Source: UBA995 sp035477115
GTDB taxonomy: Bacteria > Bacillota > Sulfobacillia > UBA995
NCBI GenBank assembly: GCA_035477115.1
Contig: DATIKW010000030.1
Coordinates: 40,541-104,540 of the forward strand
Length of the DNA: 64,000 nt
Direction of reading: 5' to 3'
Numbering within the stretch: the first letter of the stretch is position 1; each line of letters starts with the position of its first letter. The translations under genes were made by a program, and so were the position numbers. The notes beneath the pieces are model-generated. The model was not told where the DNA came from. It made no database searches and saw nothing but the letters and a program-made list of their open reading frames with translations. Shown here piece after piece: positions 25,247-34,391 of this stretch.

Positions 25247-26389
25247 GTGGCGTCGTTGTTAGCGTCCGGTCGGGCTCGCTATGAGCCCCGGACCAAGTGT
25301 CTGGTTCGCAAGCTGCGGCCTGGCGAGTTGGCCGTCTTAGATCACTCCGACTTGGATGAGGTCGCGGCGCAGGCGATCGTCCGGGCCAGGGCGCGGGCGG
25401 TATTGAACCTCGGGGTGAGCTTGACCGGCCGCTATCCGGCAACCGGTGCCCGGGTGCTGCTTGAAGCCGGCATACCCATCCTGGAGAGGCTGACGGCGCC
25501 CGACGGCAGCCGGCTTGAACCCCGAACGCTTGACGGCAAGTCCCTGCAGATCGGCGATGGGCTCGTAACCTGCGGAGGCCAGCCGGTGGCCAGGGGCGTG
25601 GTGCTTTCCGCCGAGGAACTCGCGCATCGGTTGCAGGTGGCCACGACTGCCTTCGCCGATCAACTGGAACGATTCCTCGAAAACACCTTGGAACACGCCA
25701 GACTCCAGAAGGATCTCCTCGCCGGTAGTGTGGACGTTCCCGTCTGCCGAACGCCCATGGAGGGCCGGCATGTCCTGGTAGTGGCCCGAGGCCCTGCCCA
25801 TCGGGAAGACCTCAGGGCAATCCGCCCCTATCTTGAGCAGTATCGGCCGGTGCTGCTGGGAGTCGACGGAGGCGCGGACGCTTTGCTCGACGAAGGCTAT
25901 CGCCCCCACTTGATCGTCGGCGATATGGACAGCGCGAGCGATCGCGCCCTCCGCTCGGGGGCGGAACTGGTTGTTCACGCTTACCCGGACGGCCGCAGTC
26001 CAGGACTCCACCGGCTTCAGGGGCTGGGACTACGGGCAACCGCCTTCGCTGCCTCCGGTACCAGCGAGGACATCGCGATGCTGCTGGCGCACGCGCATGG
26101 GGCGTCCCTGATCGTTGCCGTGGGCACCCACTCCCACATGCTGGACTTCCTCGACAAGGGCCGCCCGGGCATGGCCAGCACCCTGCTGGTTCGCTCCCGG
26201 CTTGGCGGCTCTCTGGTGGACGCGAAGGGCATCAGCCGCCTTTATCCGCCGCGGCCCCGCCAAGGACGAGTTGCCCCGGTGCTGCTGGCAGCCATCGTGC
26301 CGATCATGACCCTCACGGCTCTCTCCGCTCCGGCTCAACTCCTCCTTCGCCTTCTATTCCTGCAACTCCGGTTCAGACTAGGGGTATGA
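25247..26389 (+). CDS. steA: SteA-like cytokinetic ring protein
   Basis: 380 residues. The N-terminus KCLVRKLRPGELAVLDHSDLDEVAAQ and the thiamine-pyrophosphokinase-like domain (GVDGGADALLDEGYRPHLIVGDMDSAS, about 205-232) are typical of SteA; the C-terminal part has two hydrophobic helices (about 340-375). In Corynebacterium SteA works with SteB in division-site envelope assembly; in Bacillota its role is not tested. GTG start. The next gene, steB-like, overlaps by four bases. Confidence 0.88.
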   Translation: MASLLASGRARYEPRTKCLVRKLRPGELAVLDHSDLDEVAAQAIVRARARAVLNLGVSLTGRYPATGARVLLEAGIPILERLTAPDGSRLEPRTLDGKSLQIGDGLVTCGGQPVARGVVLSAEELAHRLQVATTAFADQLERFLENTLEHARLQKDLLAGSVDVPVCRTPMEGRHVLVVARGPAHREDLRAIRPYLEQYRPVLLGVDGGADALLDEGYRPHLIVGDMDSASDRALRSGAELVVHAYPDGRSPGLHRLQGLGLRATAFAASGTSEDIAMLLAHAHGASLIVAVGTHSHMLDFLDKGRPGMASTLLVRSRLGGSLVDAKGISRLYPPRPRQGRVAPVLLAAIVPIMTLTALSAPAQLLLRLLFLQLRFRLGV

Positions 26390-27234
26390 AGCGCGCCGAT
26401 GACGGCCTGCACTACCAGATGGTCACGGTAGTTGCCGTGTTCCTTGCCCTGGGTTTGGGGATGGCGGCGGGAGGGGCAATCCTGGGGGAAGAAGGACTGA
26501 TACGGCGATATGATGCGTTGATCACTGCCCTCGAGGCGGATTTCGCCCGCGTTCGGGAAGAGGGTCGCCGGCAGCGCCAGCGAGTTCAGTCGCTGACAGG
26601 AGAGTTGGCGGCGGCCCGCGCCACCAGCGATGACCTGGTGCATTGGGCCGTCAGCGGCCGGCTGGCCGGTCAACGGATCGCAGTCGTCGTGGTGGGCGAG
26701 GCTGGTCTGCCGGAGGACCTCGACTCGACGCTGAGGAAAGCCGGTGCGGAGGTGCTCTCGGTGAGTCGGATCATCGTGCCCGGCGCCGCCGGCGCCGTAC
26801 GAGCCTCTCCCACCCTATCGCCCGAGCCCGCTAACGCCGCCGCCGTTGCGGTACTGGCGCTGGCTTCAGCGCTGGTCAATCCGGAGCACCCCGCGGCGGT
26901 CGCTGGACTGGAAGGGGCATCTCAGTTGACGGTGGATGGGAGTTTCCCATCGCCACCGACCGCCGTACTTCTGATCGCAGGCCCGTCCGCCGAACAGGCC
27001 CACGACCCGGAAGCGGTTGATCTGGCGCTTGCGAGGGTCCTGGCAAGGGCGGGAATTCGGGTTGTGGGGGCCGGGGCGGGGCCGGCGTCCGCGGGGCATA
27101 TCGACCGGTATCGTCGGGCCGCCCTACCCAGCGTTGGCGAACTGGGGGACCCGATCGAACTCGTGAGGGCGGTCTACTTGCTGGCCGGGCTCTCCCGCTT
27201 GCCGGATGGCTCCGACCCGGGGCAAATTCCATGA
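26386..27234 (+). CDS. SteB/MctB-like membrane protein (annotated as copper transporter family)
   Basis: 282 residues: one N-terminal transmembrane helix with the motif VAVFLALGLGMAAGG (about residues 14-28), then a coiled-coil (EADFARVREEGRRQRQRVQ, about 45-72) and a large extracytoplasmic alpha/beta domain. Mycobacterial MctB is linked to copper, but the closer logic here is the SteA-SteB pair. Overlaps steA upstream and the glycosyltransferase downstream. Confidence 0.85.
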   Translation: MKRADDGLHYQMVTVVAVFLALGLGMAAGGAILGEEGLIRRYDALITALEADFARVREEGRRQRQRVQSLTGELAAARATSDDLVHWAVSGRLAGQRIAVVVVGEAGLPEDLDSTLRKAGAEVLSVSRIIVPGAAGAVRASPTLSPEPANAAAVAVLALASALVNPEHPAAVAGLEGASQLTVDGSFPSPPTAVLLIAGPSAEQAHDPEAVDLALARVLARAGIRVVGAGAGPASAGHIDRYRRAALPSVGELGDPIELVRAVYLLAGLSRLPDGSDPGQIP

Positions 27235-27899
27235 CCCGGGTTGCCGCCATCGTGCCCGCCCGCAACGAGGCCGATTCAATCGCGGCGACGGTAAGGTCGC
27301 TGCTCGACCAGCCCTTGATCGAGGAGGTGTTGGTGGTGGATGACGGGTCACGGGACCTCACCGCGTGCGAGGCACGCAGGGCGGGAGCACAGGTGATAAA
27401 TCTCCTACGGAACCGGGGGAAAGGGGCGGCGCTCGAGGCGGGGTTCCGGGCTACCGGCGCCGAGTTCCTGCTGCTCGTCGACGCCGACCTGGGTGGAGGA
27501 GCCGGCGAAGTCGCCCGTCTGCTCCCGCCCCTGTTCCGGGGAGAGGCCGACCTGGTGATCGGCCGTATGCCGCCCATGGGCGGGGGAGGGTTCGGCCTGG
27601 TCCGGGCCGCAGCGAGGCAGGGCGTGACCCGCCTGGTGGGTCAAGTGCCCGTGTCCGTCCTTTCGGGCCAGCGCGCGGTCTCCCGGCGCGGCATGGACAT
27701 CTTGTTGCCGCTGGCCGGGGGTTTCGGGGTGGAAGCGGGTATGGCGATCGATGCCGTCCGGCGGGGTCTTCGAGTGAAGGAGGTACCCGTGAACATCTTC
27801 CACCGGCCGACGCTTCGCGATCTGTCGGGGTTCATTCATCGGGGCCGCCAGCTCCGAGACGTCGTGTCCGCGATCTGGGCTCGACGGAGTCCCGGGTGA
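27231..27899 (+). CDS. Glycosyltransferase family 2
   Basis: 222 residues with the GT-A start VAAIVPARNEADSIAATVRSLL, VVDDGSRDLT (about 40) and LLVDADLGGG (about 83-92, DXD-like). Lacks transmembrane helices, so it is a cytoplasmic or peripheral enzyme of the DPM/UgtP-like group. Coupled to steB and the MraY-like gene by ATGA/GTGA overlaps, it may make an unknown lipid-linked sugar. Acceptor unknown. Confidence 0.9.
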   Translation: MTRVAAIVPARNEADSIAATVRSLLDQPLIEEVLVVDDGSRDLTACEARRAGAQVINLLRNRGKGAALEAGFRATGAEFLLLVDADLGGGAGEVARLLPPLFRGEADLVIGRMPPMGGGGFGLVRAAARQGVTRLVGQVPVSVLSGQRAVSRRGMDILLPLAGGFGVEAGMAIDAVRRGLRVKEVPVNIFHRPTLRDLSGFIHRGRQLRDVVSAIWARRSPG

Positions 27900-28753
27900 T
27901 CGTAGCTGCCCTTCTGGCTACGCTTGCCGCGGGCCTGACCGCGCGCCTGCTGGTCTTGCCGGCCATGAATTGGCTGGCCGACTGCGGGCTCCTGACCCCC
28001 AACTACCAGGGAAGGTCCTTGCCTTGCGGCCTGGGATTGATCCTGATCCCCGCGTATCTCACGGGCACCGCCGCTTTCGGCCTCGCCCTCGGCAGCCCGT
28101 GGTCGGAGGCACTTCCCTTGGCTGTCCTGCTGGGCTGTCTCGGCCTGCTCGGCTTCGCCGACGACGTGTTGGGTCAAGGCGGCCACGGGGGGATGCGCCG
28201 CCATGGCGCGATCCTCTTGCGGGAAGGCCGGCTGACGACCGGGGGGCTGAAGGCCCTGGGGGCGGCGGCCGTGGCCTTGACCCTGACGGGAGGATCATCG
28301 CCTCCGCCAGGCTTCCTGGTGGACGCGGGCCTGATCGCCCTGGGGGCGAACGCCGTCAACCTGCTCGATGTCCGCCCCGGACGGGCCCTGGGGGCGTTCT
28401 GGCTGACGATCCTGGCCGTCCTGGGGGCGGCGGCCGACCGCGGGGCGGTGCTCCCGGTCCTCCCCCTGGTGGCGGCCAGTCTGGCCATTGCTCCGGCGGA
28501 TTTCGGCGGGCGGGGCATGCTGGGTGACGTGGGGGCCAACGCTCTGGGCGGGGCGGCGGGTTTCTTTGCGGTACAGGCCGTCTCGCCCCCCGGCCGGGAG
28601 ATCGCTCTGGCCTTGCTGGTCATGCTGCACGTTGCGGGCGAGTTCGGATCGCTGTCGCGACTGATTGAACAGGCGGTCGGCCTGCGCACCATGCTGGTTC
28701 GCTCGGCGAGGAGGAGGATTGCGGAGAGGAATTCGCGCCCGCCCGAAGAATAG
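27896..28753 (+). CDS. MraY/WecA-like glycosyl-1-phosphate transferase family membrane protein
   Basis: 285 residues, about eight to nine hydrophobic helices. GFADDVLGQ (about residue 86-94) is the aspartate pair of the phospho-N-acetylhexosamine transferase family and NLLDVRPGRALGAF (about 155) matches the NxxNxxDGxxG region in degenerate form, with DVRPGRA in place of DGLDGLA. This is a short, divergent member found with steAB in Clostridia. GTG 27896 overlaps the glycosyltransferase stop. Confidence 0.82.
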   Translation: MIVAALLATLAAGLTARLLVLPAMNWLADCGLLTPNYQGRSLPCGLGLILIPAYLTGTAAFGLALGSPWSEALPLAVLLGCLGLLGFADDVLGQGGHGGMRRHGAILLREGRLTTGGLKALGAAAVALTLTGGSSPPPGFLVDAGLIALGANAVNLLDVRPGRALGAFWLTILAVLGAAADRGAVLPVLPLVAASLAIAPADFGGRGMLGDVGANALGGAAGFFAVQAVSPPGREIALALLVMLHVAGEFGSLSRLIEQAVGLRTMLVRSARRRIAERNSRPPEE

Positions 28754-28797
28754 CTGAACGCAAAAACCCAATAGTCCCCTTGGCGGGAGGGCTCTCA

Positions 28798-29889
28798 GTG
28801 CGGATTTTCGAACGCATGGCGAAAACCGGCCACGAGCAGCTCATTTTTTGTTGTCAAGGCCAATCAGGTCTGCGGATGGTGATCGGCATTCACGATACCA
28901 CCATGGGGCCGGCCATAGGTGGGACGCGGATGTACCCCTACGCAACGGAAGACGAGGTCATTGAGGACGTACTGCGGCTTTCGCACGGTATGACCTGCAA
29001 GAGCGCGGCTTCGGGGAGCGACTTCGGCGGCGGCAAGGCTGTCGTGTGGGGTGATCCGGACACCGGCAAGGATGAGGTGCTGTTCCGGGCCCTGGGCAGG
29101 CATGTTGAATCCTTGCAGGGGCGGTTCATTACCGGTACCGATGTTGGCACCACTGCTCAGGACTTCGTGTGGGCGGCGAGGGAAACGCGATTCCTCGTCG
29201 CTTTGCCGGAAGAACACGGCGGGAGCGGAGACTCGTCGATCACGACCGCGTTCGGCGTCTGGAAAGGCATCAAGGCCTGTATTCAGGAGTTGACCGGCCA
29301 TCCGGGGCTTGGCGACAGGACCGTGGCCGTCCAGGGCCTGGGTAAGGTCGGCGCCAAACTGGTCGGTTATCTGTGTCAGGAAGGCGCCCGCGTCACGGTA
29401 ACCGACACCGACCCTGAACGGGTCCGAAAGGTCGTCGCCGAGCATACGGTGGAGGTGTGTCAGGCGGAGGCAATCTATGACGTGCCATGTGACGTCTTCT
29501 CCCCCTGCGCGCTGGGCGGCATCCTGAATGATGAGACCATCCCCCGCCTGCGCTGTCGGGCCGTGAGCGGCGGGGCGAACAACCAGTTGGCAGAGGACCG
29601 TCACGGCGACCTGCTGTACAAGATGGGGATCCTGTATGCTCCCGACTTCGTGGTGAACGCGGGCGGTCTCATTCAGGTATCCGAGGAGTTCCCCGAGTTC
29701 CGGCGCGAACGGGCCCTGGCTCGGACCGCCGCGATCTATGACCGGTTGTTGAGCATTTTCGCCATATCCCGCGATGAGGGCATCCCCACTCACCGGGCCG
29801 CGGACCTCACGGTCCAGCGAAGACTGGCCGCGCTGGCCGGTCTGGGGCGGATCCACGTGCCGTCCCCCAAGGGATCGGCTACCCGATAG
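28798..29889 (+). CDS. Leu/Phe/Val dehydrogenase family protein, first of a tandem pair
   Basis: 363 residues. Dinucleotide fold AVQGLGKVGAKLVGYL (about 178-193) and the catalytic region MTCKSAASGSDFGGGKAVVWGD (Lys pair about 67 and 79) are present. The residues around the active site differ from leucine dehydrogenase (CKSAASGSDF rather than YKNAAAGLDI), and GSGDSSITTAFGVWKG replaces the usual GDPSPVTALGVWRG. It thus probably uses another amino acid than its neighbour, perhaps phenylalanine. GTG 28798 is 7 bases after GGGAGG. Reaction: oxidative deamination of an L-amino acid with NAD. Confidence 0.9.
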   Translation: MRIFERMAKTGHEQLIFCCQGQSGLRMVIGIHDTTMGPAIGGTRMYPYATEDEVIEDVLRLSHGMTCKSAASGSDFGGGKAVVWGDPDTGKDEVLFRALGRHVESLQGRFITGTDVGTTAQDFVWAARETRFLVALPEEHGGSGDSSITTAFGVWKGIKACIQELTGHPGLGDRTVAVQGLGKVGAKLVGYLCQEGARVTVTDTDPERVRKVVAEHTVEVCQAEAIYDVPCDVFSPCALGGILNDETIPRLRCRAVSGGANNQLAEDRHGDLLYKMGILYAPDFVVNAGGLIQVSEEFPEFRRERALARTAAIYDRLLSIFAISRDEGIPTHRAADLTVQRRLAALAGLGRIHVPSPKGSATR

Positions 29890-29909
29890 CGCTGGGAGGT
29901 TGAGGGGCA

Positions 29910-30980
29910 GTGGAAATCTTCGCGCACATGACCCGATATGGTTTTGAACAGCTGGTGGTCTGCCACGACCGGGTCTCGGGACTGAGAGCGCTGATCGCCA
30001 TTCACAGCACGACCCTGGGCCCGGCCCTGGGTGGCTGCCGGATGTACCCTTACGCCGATGAGGACGATGCCATAATGGACGTCCTGCGGCTGGCAAGAGG
30101 TATGACTTACAAGAACGCTGCGGCCGGACTGGATATAGGCGGCGGCAAGGCCGTGATCATCGGCGATCCCCGGCGCGACAAGAATGAGCTGTTGTTGCGC
30201 GCCTTCGGGCGCTTCATCCAGACGCTGGGCGGGCGCTATTACACGGCTGAGGACTCGGGGACTTCGGTTGAAGACATGGATGTGATCGGCCGTGAGACCG
30301 ACTATGTGCTCGGTCTGTCTGCGTCCGGCTCGAGCGGTGACCCATCCCCGGTGACCGCGCTGGGAGTCTGGCGGGGCATGAAGGCCGCGGCCGCCATGCG
30401 CTGGGGCGATGAGTCGTTGAAGGGCCGGGTCATAGCCATCCAGGGTGCGGGGCACGTCGGCTACCCCCTCGCGCGCCATCTGGCGGACGAGGGCGCCCAA
30501 CTGGTGGTGGCGGATGTCGCGGCCGAGCGGGCGGAAAGGGTGGCCCGGGAGTTTGGCGCTCAGGTGGCCGCGCCCGATGCCATCCATGCGGTGCGTTGCG
30601 ATATCCTCTCTCCCAACGCCCTGGGGGCGACCCTCAGCTCTCGGACCATTCCCGCTCTCAAGTGCGCGATCGTGGCCGGTGGCGCGAATAACCAACTCGC
30701 GACGGAGTCCGACGGCGATGAGCTTGAACGGCGTGGTATACTTTATGTGCCGGATTACATAATCAACGCAGGCGGCGTGATCAATGTGGCGGACGAACTC
30801 GAGGGCGCGTACAATCGGGACCGGGCCTTGAAGCGGGCGGGCACCATCCAGGATAACGTCCGCCGGGTGCTGGAGCTTGCGGCGAGCGAAGGCATCCCAA
30901 CCTATCAAGCGGCCGACCGGATGGCGGAAGGGCGGATGAGCGCCATCGGACGGCTGCACCACATATATCTGCCAGCCTGA
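29910..30980 (+). CDS. Leucine dehydrogenase-like protein, second of a tandem pair
   Basis: 356 residues. GMTYKNAAAGLDIGGGKAVIIGDP (about 64-87) holds both active-site lysines and matches leucine dehydrogenase closely; IQGAGHVGYPLARHL (about 177) is the NAD site. Deaminates leucine, isoleucine or valine to 2-oxoacids for the oxidoreductase encoded downstream. GTG start after GGGAGG. The stop TGA is followed, in the same frame and without another stop, by the next gene. Confidence 0.92.
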   Translation: MEIFAHMTRYGFEQLVVCHDRVSGLRALIAIHSTTLGPALGGCRMYPYADEDDAIMDVLRLARGMTYKNAAAGLDIGGGKAVIIGDPRRDKNELLLRAFGRFIQTLGGRYYTAEDSGTSVEDMDVIGRETDYVLGLSASGSSGDPSPVTALGVWRGMKAAAAMRWGDESLKGRVIAIQGAGHVGYPLARHLADEGAQLVVADVAAERAERVAREFGAQVAAPDAIHAVRCDILSPNALGATLSSRTIPALKCAIVAGGANNQLATESDGDELERRGILYVPDYIINAGGVINVADELEGAYNRDRALKRAGTIQDNVRRVLELAASEGIPTYQAADRMAEGRMSAIGRLHHIYLPA

Positions 30981-30998
30981 ACCCGAGGAGGGGCGACT

Positions 30999-31682
30999 AC
31001 GGGCTCGGGGACATCACGGGTTACTGTATTCCTGGGGAGGTTCGGAAGCGGCAAGACCGAGATAGCGGTGAATCATGTGCTGGCCCTGGCCGATGCCAGG
31101 GCCAGACCATGGCTGGTGGACCTGGATACGGTCACCCCCTTTTACCGCAGCCGGGACTTGCGTGACCTGCTGGAGAAGGCGGGGGTCCGGCTGGTCGCGC
31201 CGCGGGCGCCGTTCGGGGCGGCCGACCTGCCGGCCATCCCCGCGGAGGTCGGGGCGGTGCTGGGATCGGACCGGGAGCCGGTCGTAGTGGATCTGGGCGG
31301 GGACGCCGCCGGTACCCGCGTCCTCGGCGCATGGCGTGATCAGCTGTCGGCCTCGCCGCACAGGGCTTTGTACGTGGTCAACGCCCGCCGGCCGTTCAGC
31401 GGCGATGTGCAGTCGATCGTACATGGGGTGCGGCGGCTGGCCGCGGCGGCACGGATCAGCGTCACCGGCCTTGTGTCCAATACCCATCTGGGCGACCGCA
31501 CGACCCGGAAGATCATCCAGGACGGAGATCGACTGATTCGCCAGGCGGCCGAGGAACTCGGATTACCCGTGGCGTTCGTGGCAGCCCGGCGGGACCTGGC
31601 CGATGGGTTGGATGTCCCGGGAACGGTAGTGGCCATTGACAATTACCTGCACCTGGCCTCCCCGTGGGCCAGGTGGGACTGA
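30999..31682 (+). CDS. P-loop ATP-binding protein of the vor locus (unusual start)
   Basis: About 227 residues if translation begins near 30999. The P-loop GRFGSGKTE and preceding strand VTVFL (31026-31064) lie upstream of the first canonical start (GTG 31068), so the real start must be further up; the only codon with a ribosome binding site (GAGGAGGGG, 30985-30993) is ACG 30999. Downstream come the VDLDTVTPFYRSRDLRDLL motif and a MinD/CobQ-like core. Such genes often lie between amino acid dehydrogenase and vor genes in Clostridia; function is unknown, perhaps assembly of the oxidoreductase. Confidence 0.8.
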   Translation, partial: TGSGTSRVTVFLGRFGSGKTEIAVNHVLALADARARPWLVDLDTVTPFYRSRDLRDLLEKAGVRLVAPRAPFGAADLPAIPAEVGAVLGSDREPVVVDLGGDAAGTRVLGAWRDQLSASPHRALYVVNARRPFSGDVQSIVHGVRRLAAAARISVTGLVSNTHLGDRTTRKIIQDGDRLIRQAAEELGLPVAFVAARRDLADGLDVPGTVVAIDNYLHLASPWARWD

Positions 31683-31705
31683 GGGGACATCAGGGGGGGA
31701 AACGC

Positions 31706-31936
31706 ATGGAGGAGCGGGTGGTATTCAACGAAGAGCGCTGCAAGGGCTGTGAGCTTTGCGTCGAGGTTTGCCCGGAGAGGATCGTGCATCTTGCCGAGCA
31801 TTTGAACCGCAAGGGATTTCACCCAGCGACGGTCACGGAACAGGAGCGCTGCACGGGATGTACGTTCTGCGCCCGCATGTGTCCTGACCTGGCGATCACC
31901 GTTTACCGCTCGGAGAAGCGGGCGGCGGGCGCCTGA
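31706..31936 (+). CDS. Ferredoxin-type subunit of 2-oxoacid:ferredoxin oxidoreductase (delta)
   Basis: 76 residues with two CxxCxxCxxxCP clusters: CKGCELCVEVCP (about 11-22) and CTGCTFCARMCP (about 50-61), so two [4Fe-4S]. Passes electrons from the thiamine-diphosphate subunit to ferredoxin. First of the four genes of the complex. ATG after GGGGGGGA. Confidence 0.95.
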   Translation: MEERVVFNEERCKGCELCVEVCPERIVHLAEHLNRKGFHPATVTEQERCTGCTFCARMCPDLAITVYRSEKRAAGA

Positions 31937-31952
31937 CGGGAGGAGATGCAGC

Positions 31953-33024
31953 TTGGAAGAGCTGGTGCTGATGAAGGGGAATGAAGCGGTGGGGGAGGCG
32001 GCCATCCGGGCCGGTTGTCGATTCTTTTTTGGATACCCGATCACTCCCCAGAACGAGATACCGGAGTACATGTCGCACCGCCTGCCGGAAGTGAGCGGTG
32101 TCTTCGTCCAGGCTGAGAGTGAGGTGGCAGCCATCAACATGGTTTATGGCGCCGCCGCCGCCGGGGCGCGGGTCATGACCTCATCCTCATCGCCGGGGAT
32201 CAGTCTCAAGCAGGAAGGCATCTCCTACCTGGCCGGCTCGGAACTGCCCGCGCTGATCGTGAACATCATGCGAGGCGGACCGGGACTTGGCACCATTCAA
32301 CCCGCCCAATCCGACTACTTCCAGGCGGTGAAGGGGGGCGGCCACGGCGACTATCGCCTGCTGGTATACGCGCCGTCGACCGTGCAGGAAATGGTGGACC
32401 TGACGGGTCTGGCGCTCGATCGGGCCGACCACTACCGGAATCCCGTGCTGATCCTGGGCGACGGCTTGCTCGGCCAGATGATGGAACCGGTGAACTTGCC
32501 TCCCCTGTCCCACCCGGAGGATCTGCCGGTGAAACCTTGGGCGACTGACGGCCGTCGAGGCGGCCCCAAAAGGGTGATCAACTCGCTCTATCTGGAGGCG
32601 GAGGCGTGCGAGGAGCACAACCGCCGCCTCCAGGCGAAGTACCGGGAGATGGAAACCGGCGAACAACGATGGGACGAGACATGGGCGGACGACGCCGAAG
32701 TGCTGGTGGTGGCTTACGGCACGGTGGCCCGAATCTGCCGTACCGCCCTGGAGGAACTGCGCGGTCGAGGGCTGGCCGTCGGGTTGTTCCGTCCCATCAC
32801 CCTGTGGCCGTTCCCCGGTCCGGCGCTGGCGGGGCTATTGCAGCGGGGTCGCATTCGCGCGGTCCTGGTCGTGGAGATGAGCGCCGGCCAGATGGTGGAG
32901 GATGTCCGTTCCGTGGTCTGCGGGCGGGTGCCGGTGGCATTCTACGGTCGGACCGGCGGAGTGGTTCCCTCGCCGGAGGAGATCGGCCAGCGCGTGACGG
33001 CGGTCTGCGAAGGAGGCACGGTCA

Positions 33025-33041
<17 letters not shown>
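31953..33041 (+). CDS. vorB: 2-Oxoacid:ferredoxin oxidoreductase alpha subunit (VorB-type)
   Basis: 362 residues beginning LVLMKGNEAVGEAAIRAGCRFFFGYPITPQNEIPEYMS, the known opening of 3-methyl-2-oxobutanoate dehydrogenase subunit VorB. Oxidises branched-chain 2-oxoacids (from the upstream dehydrogenases) to acyl-CoA. TTG start after GGGAGGAG. Overlaps the beta gene by 17 bases. 2-Oxoglutarate or pyruvate specificity cannot be excluded from sequence alone, but the VorB-like opening and context support branched-chain substrates. Confidence 0.93.
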
Positions 33042-33801
<760 letters not shown>

Positions 33802-33804
33802 GCC

Positions 33805-34371
33805 ATGGACAAGCAGTACGAGGTGATCATGGCTGGCTTTGGGGGCCAGGGCGTGATGTCCATGGGGCAGTTGCTGGCGTACGCCGGCATGCTCGAAGGT
33901 CTTCAGGTGACATGGATGCCGTCATACGGCCCGGAACAGCGAGGTGGCACGGCTAACTGCACGGTAATCCTGTCCCCTCGGACCATCGGTTCGCCGGTTG
34001 TGGAACACCCGGCCGCTGTCGTAGCCATGAACCGGCCCTCCTTGGACAAGTTCGAGGACCGGGTGAGGGAAGAGGGACTGCTCGTGGTCAACGCCACGCT
34101 GGCCGGGCGAAGCGTCCGGCGAACGGATGTCCGAGCCCTGAGCATCCCCGCCACTGCCATCGCCGAGGAGCTTGGCAACGACCGGGTCGCCAACATGGTA
34201 GCACTGGGTGCCCTGCTCGAGATCACCCGACTGGTGCGGCCGGACTCGGTGGTGGAGTCGTTGAAGAAGGCTTTGCCGCCGCATCGTCACAGTCTCATAC
34301 CTCTCAACCAGGACGCCCTGCGGCGGGGGATGGAACTCGCGCGGAACGGGGCTCGCCGCTCGGCATGCTAG
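33805..34371 (+). CDS. 2-Oxoacid:ferredoxin oxidoreductase gamma subunit
   Basis: 188 residues. AGFGGQGVMSMGQLLAYAGMLEG (about 9-31) and SYGPEQRGGTANCTVIL are the usual motifs of the gamma subunit, which binds CoA-side substrates. Last gene of the complex, 3 bases after beta. Confidence 0.94.
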   Translation: MDKQYEVIMAGFGGQGVMSMGQLLAYAGMLEGLQVTWMPSYGPEQRGGTANCTVILSPRTIGSPVVEHPAAVVAMNRPSLDKFEDRVREEGLLVVNATLAGRSVRRTDVRALSIPATAIAEELGNDRVANMVALGALLEITRLVRPDSVVESLKKALPPHRHSLIPLNQDALRRGMELARNGARRSAC

Positions 34372-34391
34372 CGACAAGGTAGGCCTGATGG

